From contig JBKPNX010000230.1 in NCBI GenBank assembly GCA_046732855.1, positions 1 to 8,313 of the forward strand: a stretch of DNA of 8,313 nt, written 5' to 3'. The notes under the pieces were generated by a model, which ran no database searches, was not told the origin of the DNA, and was given only the letters and a program-made list of their open reading frames with translations. The stretch comes from JBKPNX01 sp046732855. GTDB lineage: Bacteria; Pseudomonadota; Alphaproteobacteria; Geminicoccales; Geminicoccaceae. The position numbers and the translations under genes are program-made. Positions 1 to 7,006 of the stretch are shown piece by piece; the first letter of the stretch is position 1; each line of letters begins with the position of its first letter.

Positions 1-2
1 GC

Positions 3-1253
3 GTCATCCTTCTTTTGGCGAGCCTCACATCCTTGACCAGGATTCCTCGCTACATCTTCCAGGCCAATATTCTGCTGTTGCTCGTCCTTACTGCCAGCGT
101 AATTTCCTTTGCCTACGGCTTCCTTGTGCCACATCGTGATATTCTCGTACTCTCCGGCCGCGTCGGTCAAGATATCAAGATAGCCGAGCCATACACTCCG
201 AGGATTGAGAACATCAACCAATACGCCTACTTTCTCTTTAACATCGCCTTCTTTGTCGTGTTCGCCAACCGGCTAGCCGGGTTCGCGCGAAACCGGCTCT
301 GTACAGCCGTTACGACCGCCGTGGATGCGGCGCTGCTGTTCGTGGCAGTTATATGCAGCATTAAGTTCACCCTGATATTGCTGGGTTCTAGTCAGGAACT
401 CTTCAACAAAATCTTCTATTCCAACCCGTTTTACGGCACGGCGTACGACCAAGCATTCTTCGGCCGATTCAGCCGAATCAACGGTCCCTTCCTTGAGCCG
501 TCACACCTCGGTTACGCGCTCAGCGGCTACTTTCTTTATTATCTTTCTCGCCTCGCAGCAGGTGACGTCTTCCGGGCGTCGAGTGGCATCATTGTTTGCA
601 GTCTGCTTACGGTCGCCTCCCTGTCCACGACCGCCTTTGTTGCCGCCGGGATTACTGCCGCTGTTCTATCCGCGATCGCGCTGCGCTGTTTGCTCCGGCG
701 AAGCCTTCGGTCCGTGGTCGCGGGAGCAGCGGGGGCGCTTAGCCTAGTGGCACTGCTAGGCTTGATCGGGCTCGCCCTGCACGCCTTTCCGGATGACAGC
801 CGTCAGCTCCTGACCTACATACTTGTGGGCAAGGCAGAGACTGAATCATTCGCCCTGCGCTCAAGCGTTGAAGAGCTCGGGCTCAAGGTGTTCGTGCAGA
901 CCAATGGCGTCGGCTTGGGTCTGGGCGCCCACCGCGCTAACTCGCTGGTTGGCACGCTACTGTCGAACATCGGGATCGTGGGGCTCGTCTCGATGGTGGC
1001 TTTCCTTGGATATCTGATGTTGTCGAGCCCTGCAGCTCAAGCGTCAGAGGACCGGATGGAACGCCATCTCGCCTCGTTCCTGCTCGGCCTTATCCTCATG
1101 CATCTCATCAGCAACCCCAACCTCAGCGAGCAGTACCTATGGCTGATCGCAACGCTGCTGGGAGCCTTGCGCGCAAACAGATCCGGAGTGGCTCTGCCGC
1201 CTGCGTCGGACATGGAGGGGATCAGGCGCTCGCCGGTAGCTCCTGTGCGTTGA
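3..1253 (+). CDS. O-antigen polymerase/ligase-like membrane protein (Wzy type), 5'-partial
   Basis: Probable inner-membrane protein that joins lipid-linked oligosaccharide repeat units on the periplasmic side. The frame is open to the left edge, and the first usable start inside the window is a TTG at 15, which reads better as an internal Leu; the true start is probably upstream. Numbering from that TTG (412 residues), hydrophobic segments lie near 13-38, 70-90, 102-124, 164-181, 191-224, 234-257, 313-337 and 352-387, giving at least eight helices. A loop at about 125-163 carries RINGPFLEPSHLG (154-166), which resembles the Arg/Gly/Glu-Pro-Ser segment of Wzy-like proteins. A second loop at about 258-312 holds RSSVE (282-286) and the glycine-rich NGVGLGLGAHRANS (297-310), followed by a helix, as is usual in this superfamily. 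The last 25 residues are polar. It is the only rightward gene and converges on the glycosyltransferase operon. Polymerase versus ligase cannot be decided from sequence alone; the setting beside a flippase favours polymerase. Confidence 0.85.
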   Translation, partial: VILLLASLTSLTRIPRYIFQANILLLLVLTASVISFAYGFLVPHRDILVLSGRVGQDIKIAEPYTPRIENINQYAYFLFNIAFFVVFANRLAGFARNRLCTAVTTAVDAALLFVAVICSIKFTLILLGSSQELFNKIFYSNPFYGTAYDQAFFGRFSRINGPFLEPSHLGYALSGYFLYYLSRLAAGDVFRASSGIIVCSLLTVASLSTTAFVAAGITAAVLSAIALRCLLRRSLRSVVAGAAGALSLVALLGLIGLALHAFPDDSRQLLTYILVGKAETESFALRSSVEELGLKVFVQTNGVGLGLGAHRANSLVGTLLSNIGIVGLVSMVAFLGYLMLSSPAAQASEDRMERHLASFLLGLILMHLISNPNLSEQYLWLIATLLGALRANRSGVALPPASDMEGIRRSPVAPVR

Positions 1254-2382
1254 GCCGACGCAAGAGCAGCTCCATGTTCGACCGCCAATCGAGCTGCTCA
1301 TGGAAGAAGGCGTGGCTGGCGAAGCACATTCGTCGGTAGACCGCGGGATTGGCGGAGCCTGCCTCCAGCACCTCAAGGTAGCGCTCAATCGCAGCCCCGG
1401 GCTCGACTAGCCAGCCGTTCCGACCAAGGCGGACCACGGTGCTAAGACCGCCAACCCGCGTCGCCACCGTGGGCACACCGAAGGATGCAGCTTCGGAAAT
1501 CACAACCGGAGTGGCATCGGCGAGCGTAGGCAGCAGCAAGAAATGGGCCCGCGCCAATTCCTCGGTGATTCGGCCGGCGCCGTCAGGCGAGTTCTTGTCG
1601 CACACACCGAGATATTGGACCCAGGGCGGCAGATCGGCGCCCGCGAGTTCCGGTGACCCGATGACGACGAGCGACGCGGGTCGGCCGCGCGCGTTCAGTG
1701 CCGCGGTGACCGCGAGAGCGACTGGCCCGCCCTTGCGCTCCCACTCCATGCCAATGAACAGCAGACGAAGATGATCGCTCGCGCGACGTGCAATCACTCT
1801 CTCGACCTCGGCTAGCGACGGAACTCTATCGAGGTTGGACCCGAACGGAAGGACCATCAGCCGCTCCGGACACGCGCCGTGCACGGATCTGGCAGCTTCG
1901 GCAGCCCAACTGGAGGAGTAGACGCCAAGGGCGGCACGCGAGAGGGCTGCCCGCTCCTGCTGCGCTGCTGCTCGCCGGCAGACCTCGGGGACGTCCGAGA
2001 AGTATGGGGTGGGATAGTAGTCGAACATCTGCTCAGCGATGGCGTCTGTCCAGAACACGATGGGCGGACGGCAGTCCAGCATGGCGATGGGGATCGTGCT
2101 CGTGCAGAAGACGAGATCAGCCGGACAGGCTCGTAGGTGCCGTCTGATCTGCGCGGCAAAGAAGCGAAGCGCTCCGGGCATCCTGGTCCAGTCGAAGTGC
2201 CGGCCGTATCTGCGGTGCGCGAGCTTGCGGGGCAGGTACAGCCACTTTAGATGGTCGCGCAGCGGCGCACAGATCTGGACGGCGCAGCCTGCTGCCTCGA
2301 GAGCCCGGCGCATGGCCCGCGGAATACCCGACCAGTCCCGCGCGTCGTCAGGATCGCCGATACTGACGAAAGCGACCCGCAT
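1222..2382 (-). CDS. GT4-like (GT-B fold) glycosyltransferase, last gene of the operon
   Basis: Predicted cytoplasmic glycosyltransferase of 386 residues, a normal length for a retaining GT-B enzyme; donor and acceptor are unknown. The N-terminal half opens with a beta strand (MRVAFVSIG) and a DWSGIPRAM loop (16-23), matching the Gly-containing acceptor-side loop of GT4 enzymes. The C-terminal nucleotide-sugar domain starts near LRLLFIGMEWERKGG (205-219), with K217 at the usual basic position. The catalytic EX7E region is DATPVVISE (289-297), so the first Glu is replaced by Asp289 while Glu297 is kept; SFGVPTVATRVGG follows (300-312), as in active relatives. ATG at 2382 is chosen because GGGGAGGGGA (2400-2391) lies 8 nt upstream and an in-frame TAA stands two codons before it. 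Only 3 nt separate it from the previous gene. Its 3' end overlaps the convergent polymerase gene by 32 bp. Confidence 0.93.
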   Translation of the reverse strand: MRVAFVSIGDPDDARDWSGIPRAMRRALEAAGCAVQICAPLRDHLKWLYLPRKLAHRRYGRHFDWTRMPGALRFFAAQIRRHLRACPADLVFCTSTIPIAMLDCRPPIVFWTDAIAEQMFDYYPTPYFSDVPEVCRRAAAQQERAALSRAALGVYSSSWAAEAARSVHGACPERLMVLPFGSNLDRVPSLAEVERVIARRASDHLRLLFIGMEWERKGGPVALAVTAALNARGRPASLVVIGSPELAGADLPPWVQYLGVCDKNSPDGAGRITEELARAHFLLLPTLADATPVVISEAASFGVPTVATRVGGLSTVVRLGRNGWLVEPGAAIERYLEVLEAGSANPAVYRRMCFASHAFFHEQLDWRSNMELLLRRLNAQELPASA

Positions 2383-2385
2383 CGG

Positions 2386-3558
2386 TTAGGTCCCCTCCCC
2401 GGAACGATCCCACGCCGTCCCGGACGCCGCTGGTAAGGGCTGCAGTTCGGTGGCGCGGGGTTTCCTGCCTTCGAGCAGCTCGCCGTAGAGGGCAATCAGG
2501 CCATCGTTCATGCCGCCGGTGGTGAACGTCGACCGGTAGCGTTTCACCGCAGCTTTGCCGAGGGCGCCCAGCTTCGTCTGATCGAGGTTCAAGAGCGTGC
2601 CCGCGAGGACGCTCGGCGGATCGAGGTCAAAGATGATCCCTGCCGCGCCGTGATCGACAACATAGGGCAGGGCGCCGCGATCGCTGACGATCGCCGGAGT
2701 GCCTACGCTCATGGCCTCGACAGCGACTAGCCCGAACGCCTCCCAGCGCGACGGCATGACCACCGCGTCCGCAGCGCGATACCATTTGTTCAACTCCTGC
2801 CGGGTGAGCCATCCGTGAAGGGTCACGTTCTCGGGCAGATCCAGATGTGCCGAGTCCGGGCCAGCGCCGGCAACGTGGAGCTGGATGTCGGGTCGGTCGG
2901 ATCGGATTGTCCGCATCGCCTCGATCAACAGATCTAAGCCCTTTTGGTGCTCGAATCGGCCGACGAACAGGAGGTTGAGGCTGCTCCGGTCCAAAGGTAC
3001 AGATGCGGCTGGATTTTGCGCCGGGAGACTCACGCCGTTCACGATCAGCCTCAGCCGCCCCGGCGGCAGACCTGCGCGCAGAGCCTCTTCATAATCGGCG
3101 GGAGAGGGGCAGACGATCGCGTCCGCTGCATATGCCAGCACGACCTCAGCCCTACGATAGAAACTGCGGACAAAATCGGGATCGTCGCGCGCGAAAGCCC
3201 AGCCGTGGCTGCAATGCACCAGCTTGATACGCCGCCTGCCGAACATGAGCAGCCGGGCTGCCGCACCTGCGATCGAGCCGTGCGTATGGACGAGATGCGG
3301 CCGCTCGTGACGGATTATGCGCGCCACATCGTTGAGATAACGCGCAAAGCCCCAAAGACTCCGACGCTCCTGAGGAAAGGTGACGATCTGGTCGGTGTCG
3401 ATGCCGGCGAGCAGGTGCACCTCGTTGGCGGGGATCGCGAACCGAATGCCCTGCCGTCCAAAATAGTCGTTCTGGGCAGGAGCCAGCTGCTCGAGGATCG
3501 TGGCCTGTCCACCGATCACGCGCTCGGTCAGATGGAGGATCTTCGTTCCATCACCCAT
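2386..3558 (-). CDS. GT4 family glycosyltransferase
   Basis: Predicted retaining GT-B glycosyltransferase of 390 residues that would transfer a sugar from a nucleotide donor to the growing lipid-linked unit in the cytoplasm. The N-terminal domain shows an acceptor-side VIGGQAT loop (14-20) and HTHGSIAGAAAR (91-102), a hallmark segment of GT4 enzymes. The C-terminal domain begins at LNLLFVGRFEHQKGLDLLIEA (194-214), with R201 and K206 at the donor-phosphate positions. It carries a complete EX7E motif, EAFGLVAVE (273-281), followed by MSVGTPAIVSDRGALPYVV. The ATG at 3558 has GGAG six nt upstream and an in-frame TAA seven codons before it, so the start is well supported. It follows the methyltransferase gene after a 70-nt gap, the largest in the operon; I saw no convincing terminator or promoter there. 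The sugar specificity cannot be read from sequence. Confidence 0.95.
   Translation of the reverse strand: MGDGTKILHLTERVIGGQATILEQLAPAQNDYFGRQGIRFAIPANEVHLLAGIDTDQIVTFPQERRSLWGFARYLNDVARIIRHERPHLVHTHGSIAGAAARLLMFGRRRIKLVHCSHGWAFARDDPDFVRSFYRRAEVVLAYAADAIVCPSPADYEEALRAGLPPGRLRLIVNGVSLPAQNPAASVPLDRSSLNLLFVGRFEHQKGLDLLIEAMRTIRSDRPDIQLHVAGAGPDSAHLDLPENVTLHGWLTRQELNKWYRAADAVVMPSRWEAFGLVAVEAMSVGTPAIVSDRGALPYVVDHGAAGIIFDLDPPSVLAGTLLNLDQTKLGALGKAAVKRYRSTFTTGGMNDGLIALYGELLEGRKPRATELQPLPAASGTAWDRSGEGT
2391..2400 (-). promoter_or_regulatory. Ribosome binding site for the last GT gene
   Basis: GGGGAGGGGA on the minus strand lies 8 nt before the ATG at 2382. It is embedded in the last codons of the upstream glycosyltransferase (SGEGT), and it supports independent initiation rather than a read-through fusion. 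Confidence 0.7.
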
Positions 3559-3564
3559 ATGGAT

Positions 3565-3568
3565 CTCC
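3565..3568 (-). promoter_or_regulatory. Ribosome binding site for the middle GT4 gene
   Basis: GGAG on the minus strand is followed by a 6-nt spacer (ATCCAT) and the ATG at 3558. It fixes the start of the GT4 gene after the 70-nt gap. Confidence 0.65.
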
Positions 3569-3628
3569 AGCAGATCAGCTTAGCGGGGAAGTGGGTCGGC
3601 AATATCTCCCATTCGCGGGGCGATGAGA

Positions 3629-4390
3629 TCAGAGACTCCGTCTCCGCCGAGACAGCGGCGAGCGGTCACTCCCGCCCAGCGCTCGGCCAATGCGCCGCGC
3701 TAATGCGCGTAACCCGCGCATGGTTTGCGCAGCGGCGGGCGGAGCGGCGAACAGCTCGGGGTGAACAACATCGAGCAGTTCCGAATGGGCATCAGCGAAT
3801 CTGATCGCCATGCGCGCGATAGCGCGCTCGTGAGCAAACAAGAACGTGTTTTGCCGGTACCAAAATGCGACGCGTTCATCACGCCAGAATGCCGGGCGGA
3901 TGACATCGAACACCAGGAAGTCATTCCGCAGGAAGCGCTCCACCCAGGCTGACTGCCATTCCTCGTTGACGTGATGAGTGCCCCCCTGGCCAGGGATAGC
4001 AGCACTAAACAGGACGATGTCGGCGAGGTCGCAAAGCTCGGCGACGAAACCGGCGGCGCGTTGTGGCCTCAGGTGCTCGGCGACCTCAAGTGCGATGGCC
4101 AGATCGAAACGCCGATCGGCGACGACCGCGGCGTCGAGGTTCTGAAAGCGAATTGGGAGGCTCTCATGGCGGGCCGGCAAGCCTGCTATCCATGGACCCT
4201 CGATACCGAGGACGTCGGCGACCCCGAGCTCCCTGGCCACTGCAAGCCAGACGCCGGTGCCGCAGCCGACATCGACGAGAGAAGCCGGTTGAAGCCGCCC
4301 GATGACGTATGACAGGATGGCTTCTGCAGACCTGCGCGTCTCCTGCTCGTGCGAGGCGTAGAAGGATGGTGTGTAAGCCTTGCTGGTCAT
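3629..4390 (-). CDS. SAM-dependent class I methyltransferase (Methyltransf_23-like)
   Basis: Predicted cytoplasmic methyltransferase of 253 residues. SAM-binding motif I is LVDVGCGTG (38-46), the acidic residue at the end of strand 2 is Glu64 (GIEGP), and a post-motif segment LEVAEHL (101-107) is typical of the Methyltransf_23/11 group. The segment GGTHHVNEEWQSAW (136-149) recurs in methyltransferases found in polysaccharide and rhamnan loci, as far as I recall. The last 35 or so residues are rich in Arg and Ala and look disordered. The start at 4390 is preferred because its ATG overlaps the stop of the preceding gene as ATGA (4390-4387), a common translational-coupling arrangement. A longer frame from 4495 would bury 35 residues in the upstream gene and has no family match. 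The likely role is O-methylation of a sugar in the repeat unit or of a chain end; which one is inference from context only. Confidence 0.92.
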   Translation of the reverse strand: MTSKAYTPSFYASHEQETRRSAEAILSYVIGRLQPASLVDVGCGTGVWLAVARELGVADVLGIEGPWIAGLPARHESLPIRFQNLDAAVVADRRFDLAIALEVAEHLRPQRAAGFVAELCDLADIVLFSAAIPGQGGTHHVNEEWQSAWVERFLRNDFLVFDVIRPAFWRDERVAFWYRQNTFLFAHERAIARMAIRFADAHSELLDVVHPELFAAPPAAAQTMRGLRALARRIGRALGGSDRSPLSRRRRSL

Positions 4391-5661
4391 GGATCGGCTG
4401 CGCCGAAGTGTCTCGATGCGAACACGGGTCTCGCTTGCGCGTAGGTCGCCATCAGAGCGCTGGTATGCCGTTCTGGCGTGAAGGGATTGCGCCAATATTC
4501 GTGGTAGGCGGCGACACCGCAGGACCGCGCAGTACCGGCGTCGTTTAGGCTGTCAAGGGCGGTGGCGAGTTCCTCGATATTGCCCGCCTCGACGATGCGG
4601 CCGGCCTGTGCGTCGCGCACGAAATCGGTGGCGCCGGTGGTGTTGCTCACAATCACCGGCACGCCGCGCGCCACGGCCTCGAACGCGCTGAGGCCGAACG
4701 TCTCAAAGCAGATCGTTGGCAGAACCAGCGCGCGTGCTTGTTCGATCAATTTCGCCACTACATGACGCGAACCCCAGGGGCGCAGCTTCGCCTGGGGATA
4801 GATCGCTGTGATGCTCGCCTTCTCCGGCCCATCGCCCATAAAAACGGCGCGCACGCCGGCGCGCTTTGCTGCCTCGGCGAACACCAGGCAACCCTTCTCG
4901 ACCGTGAACCGGCCGACATAGATGAAGCTGTCCGCAACCCCCGGGTCTGCGGGCGGCGCAAAGCGCACATCGCATGGGTTCGGCACCAGGAACTGCCGGG
5001 ATGCCGGCGGAAGAAGTGCGGAAAGCAACCGCTGCGAAAGCGGCGATACGTGGATGTAGATCGGCGCGCTAAGTCGAAGCACGCGATCGGTGACGACCTG
5101 CCGCACGATTCGCACGGCCTTATGGGCCCGGCTGCTGCGGTCGCAGTTATGCATTAGGCATTGCCTCGTCATCGGCCTCAGGGAGCATGTCCGCTGCTCG
5201 TCGAAGAGGTAGTAGGCGCCGTTTGGACACACCGAGAAAAAGTCGTGCGCCGTGACAATCAGCTCGAAGCCGCGTTGCGCGACGGCATGGAGCACGCTCG
5301 GGCTCAAGGACTTCGTCCACTGGTGCGCGTGAACAATGGTGGATTCCGGATCCCGGTCATGAAGGATCCGGGTAAGCTCACGTCGCGCCCGCTCGTTCCA
5401 GATCCCTCTCACGGCGGCGTTGACGCCGTTGCGCGCCTCCCACACGTCCTCGAGCCCGAGATGATGGACTCGGATGTTGGCATGATTCAGGCCGCCGCCG
5501 ATCGGCGCCACGCCGCACACGAAGGTCAGTTGGACGCCTAGATCGGCGAGCGCCCGAGCGGCGATGATGGCAACCTGCGCTACCCCGCCAGCAACATGAC
5601 CATAGTCGCTCAGCACAACGACGTGCGGCACGGTGGTCCGGAGGCGGGTGGTCTCACGCAT
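4387..5661 (-). CDS. GT4 family glycosyltransferase with cysteine-rich insert
   Basis: Predicted retaining GT-B glycosyltransferase of 424 residues. The N-terminal domain has VVVLSDYGHVAGGVAQVA (14-31), with the Gly-Gly acceptor loop, then IVHAHQW (109-115) and TAHDFFSVCPNG (137-148). Four cysteines, C145, C159, C168 and C173, form a cluster seen in a GT4 subgroup whose members carry HD...CPN...C...C...C; metal binding is possible but unproven. The C-terminal domain begins at SFIYVGRFTVEKG (245-257) with K256, and has a full EX7E motif, ETFGLSAFE (320-328), followed by ARGVPVIVSNTTGATDFV. The ATG at 5661 sits 5 nt after a strong Shine-Dalgarno sequence. It overlaps the flippase stop by 8 nt (ATGCGTGA) and the methyltransferase start by 4 nt, so three consecutive genes are coupled. 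The sugar specificity is unknown. Confidence 0.95.
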   Translation of the reverse strand: MRETTRLRTTVPHVVVLSDYGHVAGGVAQVAIIAARALADLGVQLTFVCGVAPIGGGLNHANIRVHHLGLEDVWEARNGVNAAVRGIWNERARRELTRILHDRDPESTIVHAHQWTKSLSPSVLHAVAQRGFELIVTAHDFFSVCPNGAYYLFDEQRTCSLRPMTRQCLMHNCDRSSRAHKAVRIVRQVVTDRVLRLSAPIYIHVSPLSQRLLSALLPPASRQFLVPNPCDVRFAPPADPGVADSFIYVGRFTVEKGCLVFAEAAKRAGVRAVFMGDGPEKASITAIYPQAKLRPWGSRHVVAKLIEQARALVLPTICFETFGLSAFEAVARGVPVIVSNTTGATDFVRDAQAGRIVEAGNIEELATALDSLNDAGTARSCGVAAYHEYWRNPFTPERHTSALMATYAQARPVFASRHFGAADP

Positions 5662-7006
5662 CCATCACCTCCCTCCTGTTGAACCTCCAGACCAACATTA
5701 GCTGACGCAATGAGGGGCTGAACAGCGGTAGGAGGACACAGCTTGACGCGGCCTGCGTGACCAGTGTGGCGCAGGCGGCGCCGATGAGGCCATAATGCGG
5801 GATCCAGGCGTAGTTGAGCACCACGTTCAAGAGGGCGCTCGCGACCGTCAACAGCATGACTAAATGCTGTTTGCCGTCGTTCACGAGGCAGTTCGTGACG
5901 AGGACGCCAATGGCGACCAGAGGTACGGTCCAGATGTGGATGACGAGAACGGACGCCGCATCGGCGTAGGCCGTGCCAAAGAGCAATCGCACGAGATCGT
6001 CAGCAATTGCGGTCGTGGCCCAAGCCAGCGCTGATGCCGCGGCGAGGAGTCCGGCTAAAAGCAGGCGCACGCGCCGATGATAGAGCAGCTCATTTGCTTG
6101 GCGCGTCTGCAGGAGCGCAGGATTGACGGAAGACACAATCACGACCGGGAGGAAATACCAGAGCTCCGACAGGCGGGCAGCCGCCGTATAGATGCCCGTG
6201 GCTTCGGCGCCGAGCATCGCGTTCAGCATCACAATGTCGGTTTGCATGTAGACGATCACAGCGAGGCTGGCGACGAGGAGCGGCAGGCCGCGGGTCGCGA
6301 GACGAACCGCGCGGACGACCTCGACCTGCGCGACCGTCGGCATAGGGCCGCGGGAGCGAAACAGAAAGAGACTTGCCGCCGAGGCGACACACGCCTCGAC
6401 CACGACCGTTACCGCGAACATCGCCACCGGGGCGCCGAGAAGGATCAGGGTGATGCGCAGGATCACTGCGACCACTGACCCGCCAGTGCGCGCCCACACC
6501 GAAAATCGGCTATCGGTTCTCGCATTGAACCACCACTGAAGCGGCTCTAGCGCTAGCGCCACCGGCAGGGCCGCGATCAGGAAGAGTGCATGGCGCGTCG
6601 CCGCCTCGGTGGGTCCCACCACTACCGCAGTGCCGATGGCCGTCGCGGCGCTCACGATGACACCACAGGTCAAACGCACTGCGAGAGCGTCCGACAGGAT
6701 CGGGCCAGCACTTTCGCGCTGGAGCGCTAGGTCGCGGGTGACACAGGCGTCGAGCCCCATTCTTGCCACCGTGCTCGAGAGCAGACCGATACTGAGAGCG
6801 AAGCTCAAAACGCCGAAATTGCCGGGCCCGAGATATCGTATAGTCCAAACCCCGACCGTGAACTGCAACACCCACTGCAGTCCTCTTTCGGAGGTCAGCC
6901 AAGCCGCATTTCTCACGGAGGCCCGGAGCCTGGGCGTCGTCTTCGCGGCCACAGCGCGGAGCGCGTATCTGCTCCTCGCAGCGATCATTTTAGCCCCCCG
7001 AGTCAC
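5654..7006 (-). CDS. Polysaccharide repeat-unit flippase, Wzx/RfbX type (MOP superfamily)
   Basis: Predicted inner-membrane transporter that flips undecaprenyl-linked oligosaccharides from cytoplasm to periplasm. It has 450 residues from the GTG at 7006, normal for the family. About twelve hydrophobic segments can be placed, near 43-60, 64-84, 109-131, 138-157, 173-190, 194-216, 237-259, 281-299, 314-333, 354-375, 382-400 and 405-430. Family-like segments are WTIRYLGPGNFGVLSFALS (54-72), an inter-helix YMQTDIVMLNAMLGAEATGIYTAAARLSELW (253-283) and YGLIGAACATLVTQ near the C-terminus (405-418). The GTG directly follows the TAG of the upstream gene with no spacer. An ATG six codons later (6988) has GGGGGG just upstream and may be the real start, which would give 444 residues. 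The extra N-terminal 30 residues are basic and not typical core. The flippase indicates a Wzx/Wzy-dependent rather than an ABC-transporter pathway. Confidence 0.93.
   Translation of the reverse strand: MTRGAKMIAARSRYALRAVAAKTTPRLRASVRNAAWLTSERGLQWVLQFTVGVWTIRYLGPGNFGVLSFALSIGLLSSTVARMGLDACVTRDLALQRESAGPILSDALAVRLTCGVIVSAATAIGTAVVVGPTEAATRHALFLIAALPVALALEPLQWWFNARTDSRFSVWARTGGSVVAVILRITLILLGAPVAMFAVTVVVEACVASAASLFLFRSRGPMPTVAQVEVVRAVRLATRGLPLLVASLAVIVYMQTDIVMLNAMLGAEATGIYTAAARLSELWYFLPVVIVSSVNPALLQTRQANELLYHRRVRLLLAGLLAAASALAWATTAIADDLVRLLFGTAYADAASVLVIHIWTVPLVAIGVLVTNCLVNDGKQHLVMLLTVASALLNVVLNYAWIPHYGLIGAACATLVTQAASSCVLLPLFSPSLRQLMLVWRFNRREVMDA
5667..5677 (-). promoter_or_regulatory. Strong ribosome binding site for the cysteine-cluster GT4 gene
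   Basis: On the minus strand the sequence reads AGGAGGGAGGT (5677-5667) followed by GATGG and then the ATG at 5661. It is the best Shine-Dalgarno match in the window and lies inside the last codons of the flippase gene (residues RREV), so it serves reinitiation at an overlapping junction. Confidence 0.8.

Noticed and set aside
15..17. TTG as the true start of the polymerase gene
   Set aside because: The frame is open to the window edge, no Shine-Dalgarno sequence can be judged, and the preceding residues (VILLL) are hydrophobic like the rest of the protein; the gene is more likely cut by the window.
2944..3804. Long plus-strand open frame of 286 codons opposite the GT4 and methyltransferase genes
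   Set aside because: It is antisense to two well-supported genes, its translation is rich in Arg, Gln and charged residues without a recognisable domain, and long antisense frames are expected in GC-rich coding DNA.
4391..4495. 35-codon N-terminal extension of the methyltransferase
   Set aside because: It lies wholly inside the upstream glycosyltransferase gene, adds no family sequence, and the ATG at 4390 forms a classic ATGA overlap with that gene's stop.
5346..5371. Perfect 8-bp inverted repeat (CCGGATCC / GGATCCGG) with a 10-nt loop
   Set aside because: It is inside a conserved coding region of the cysteine-cluster GT4 gene and has no T-tract; a few such stems are expected by chance in 8 kb of GC-rich sequence.
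5161..5541. Plus-strand open frame of 126 codons opposite the GT4 gene
   Set aside because: It is an antisense shadow of a gene with clear GT4 motifs and has no domain of its own.
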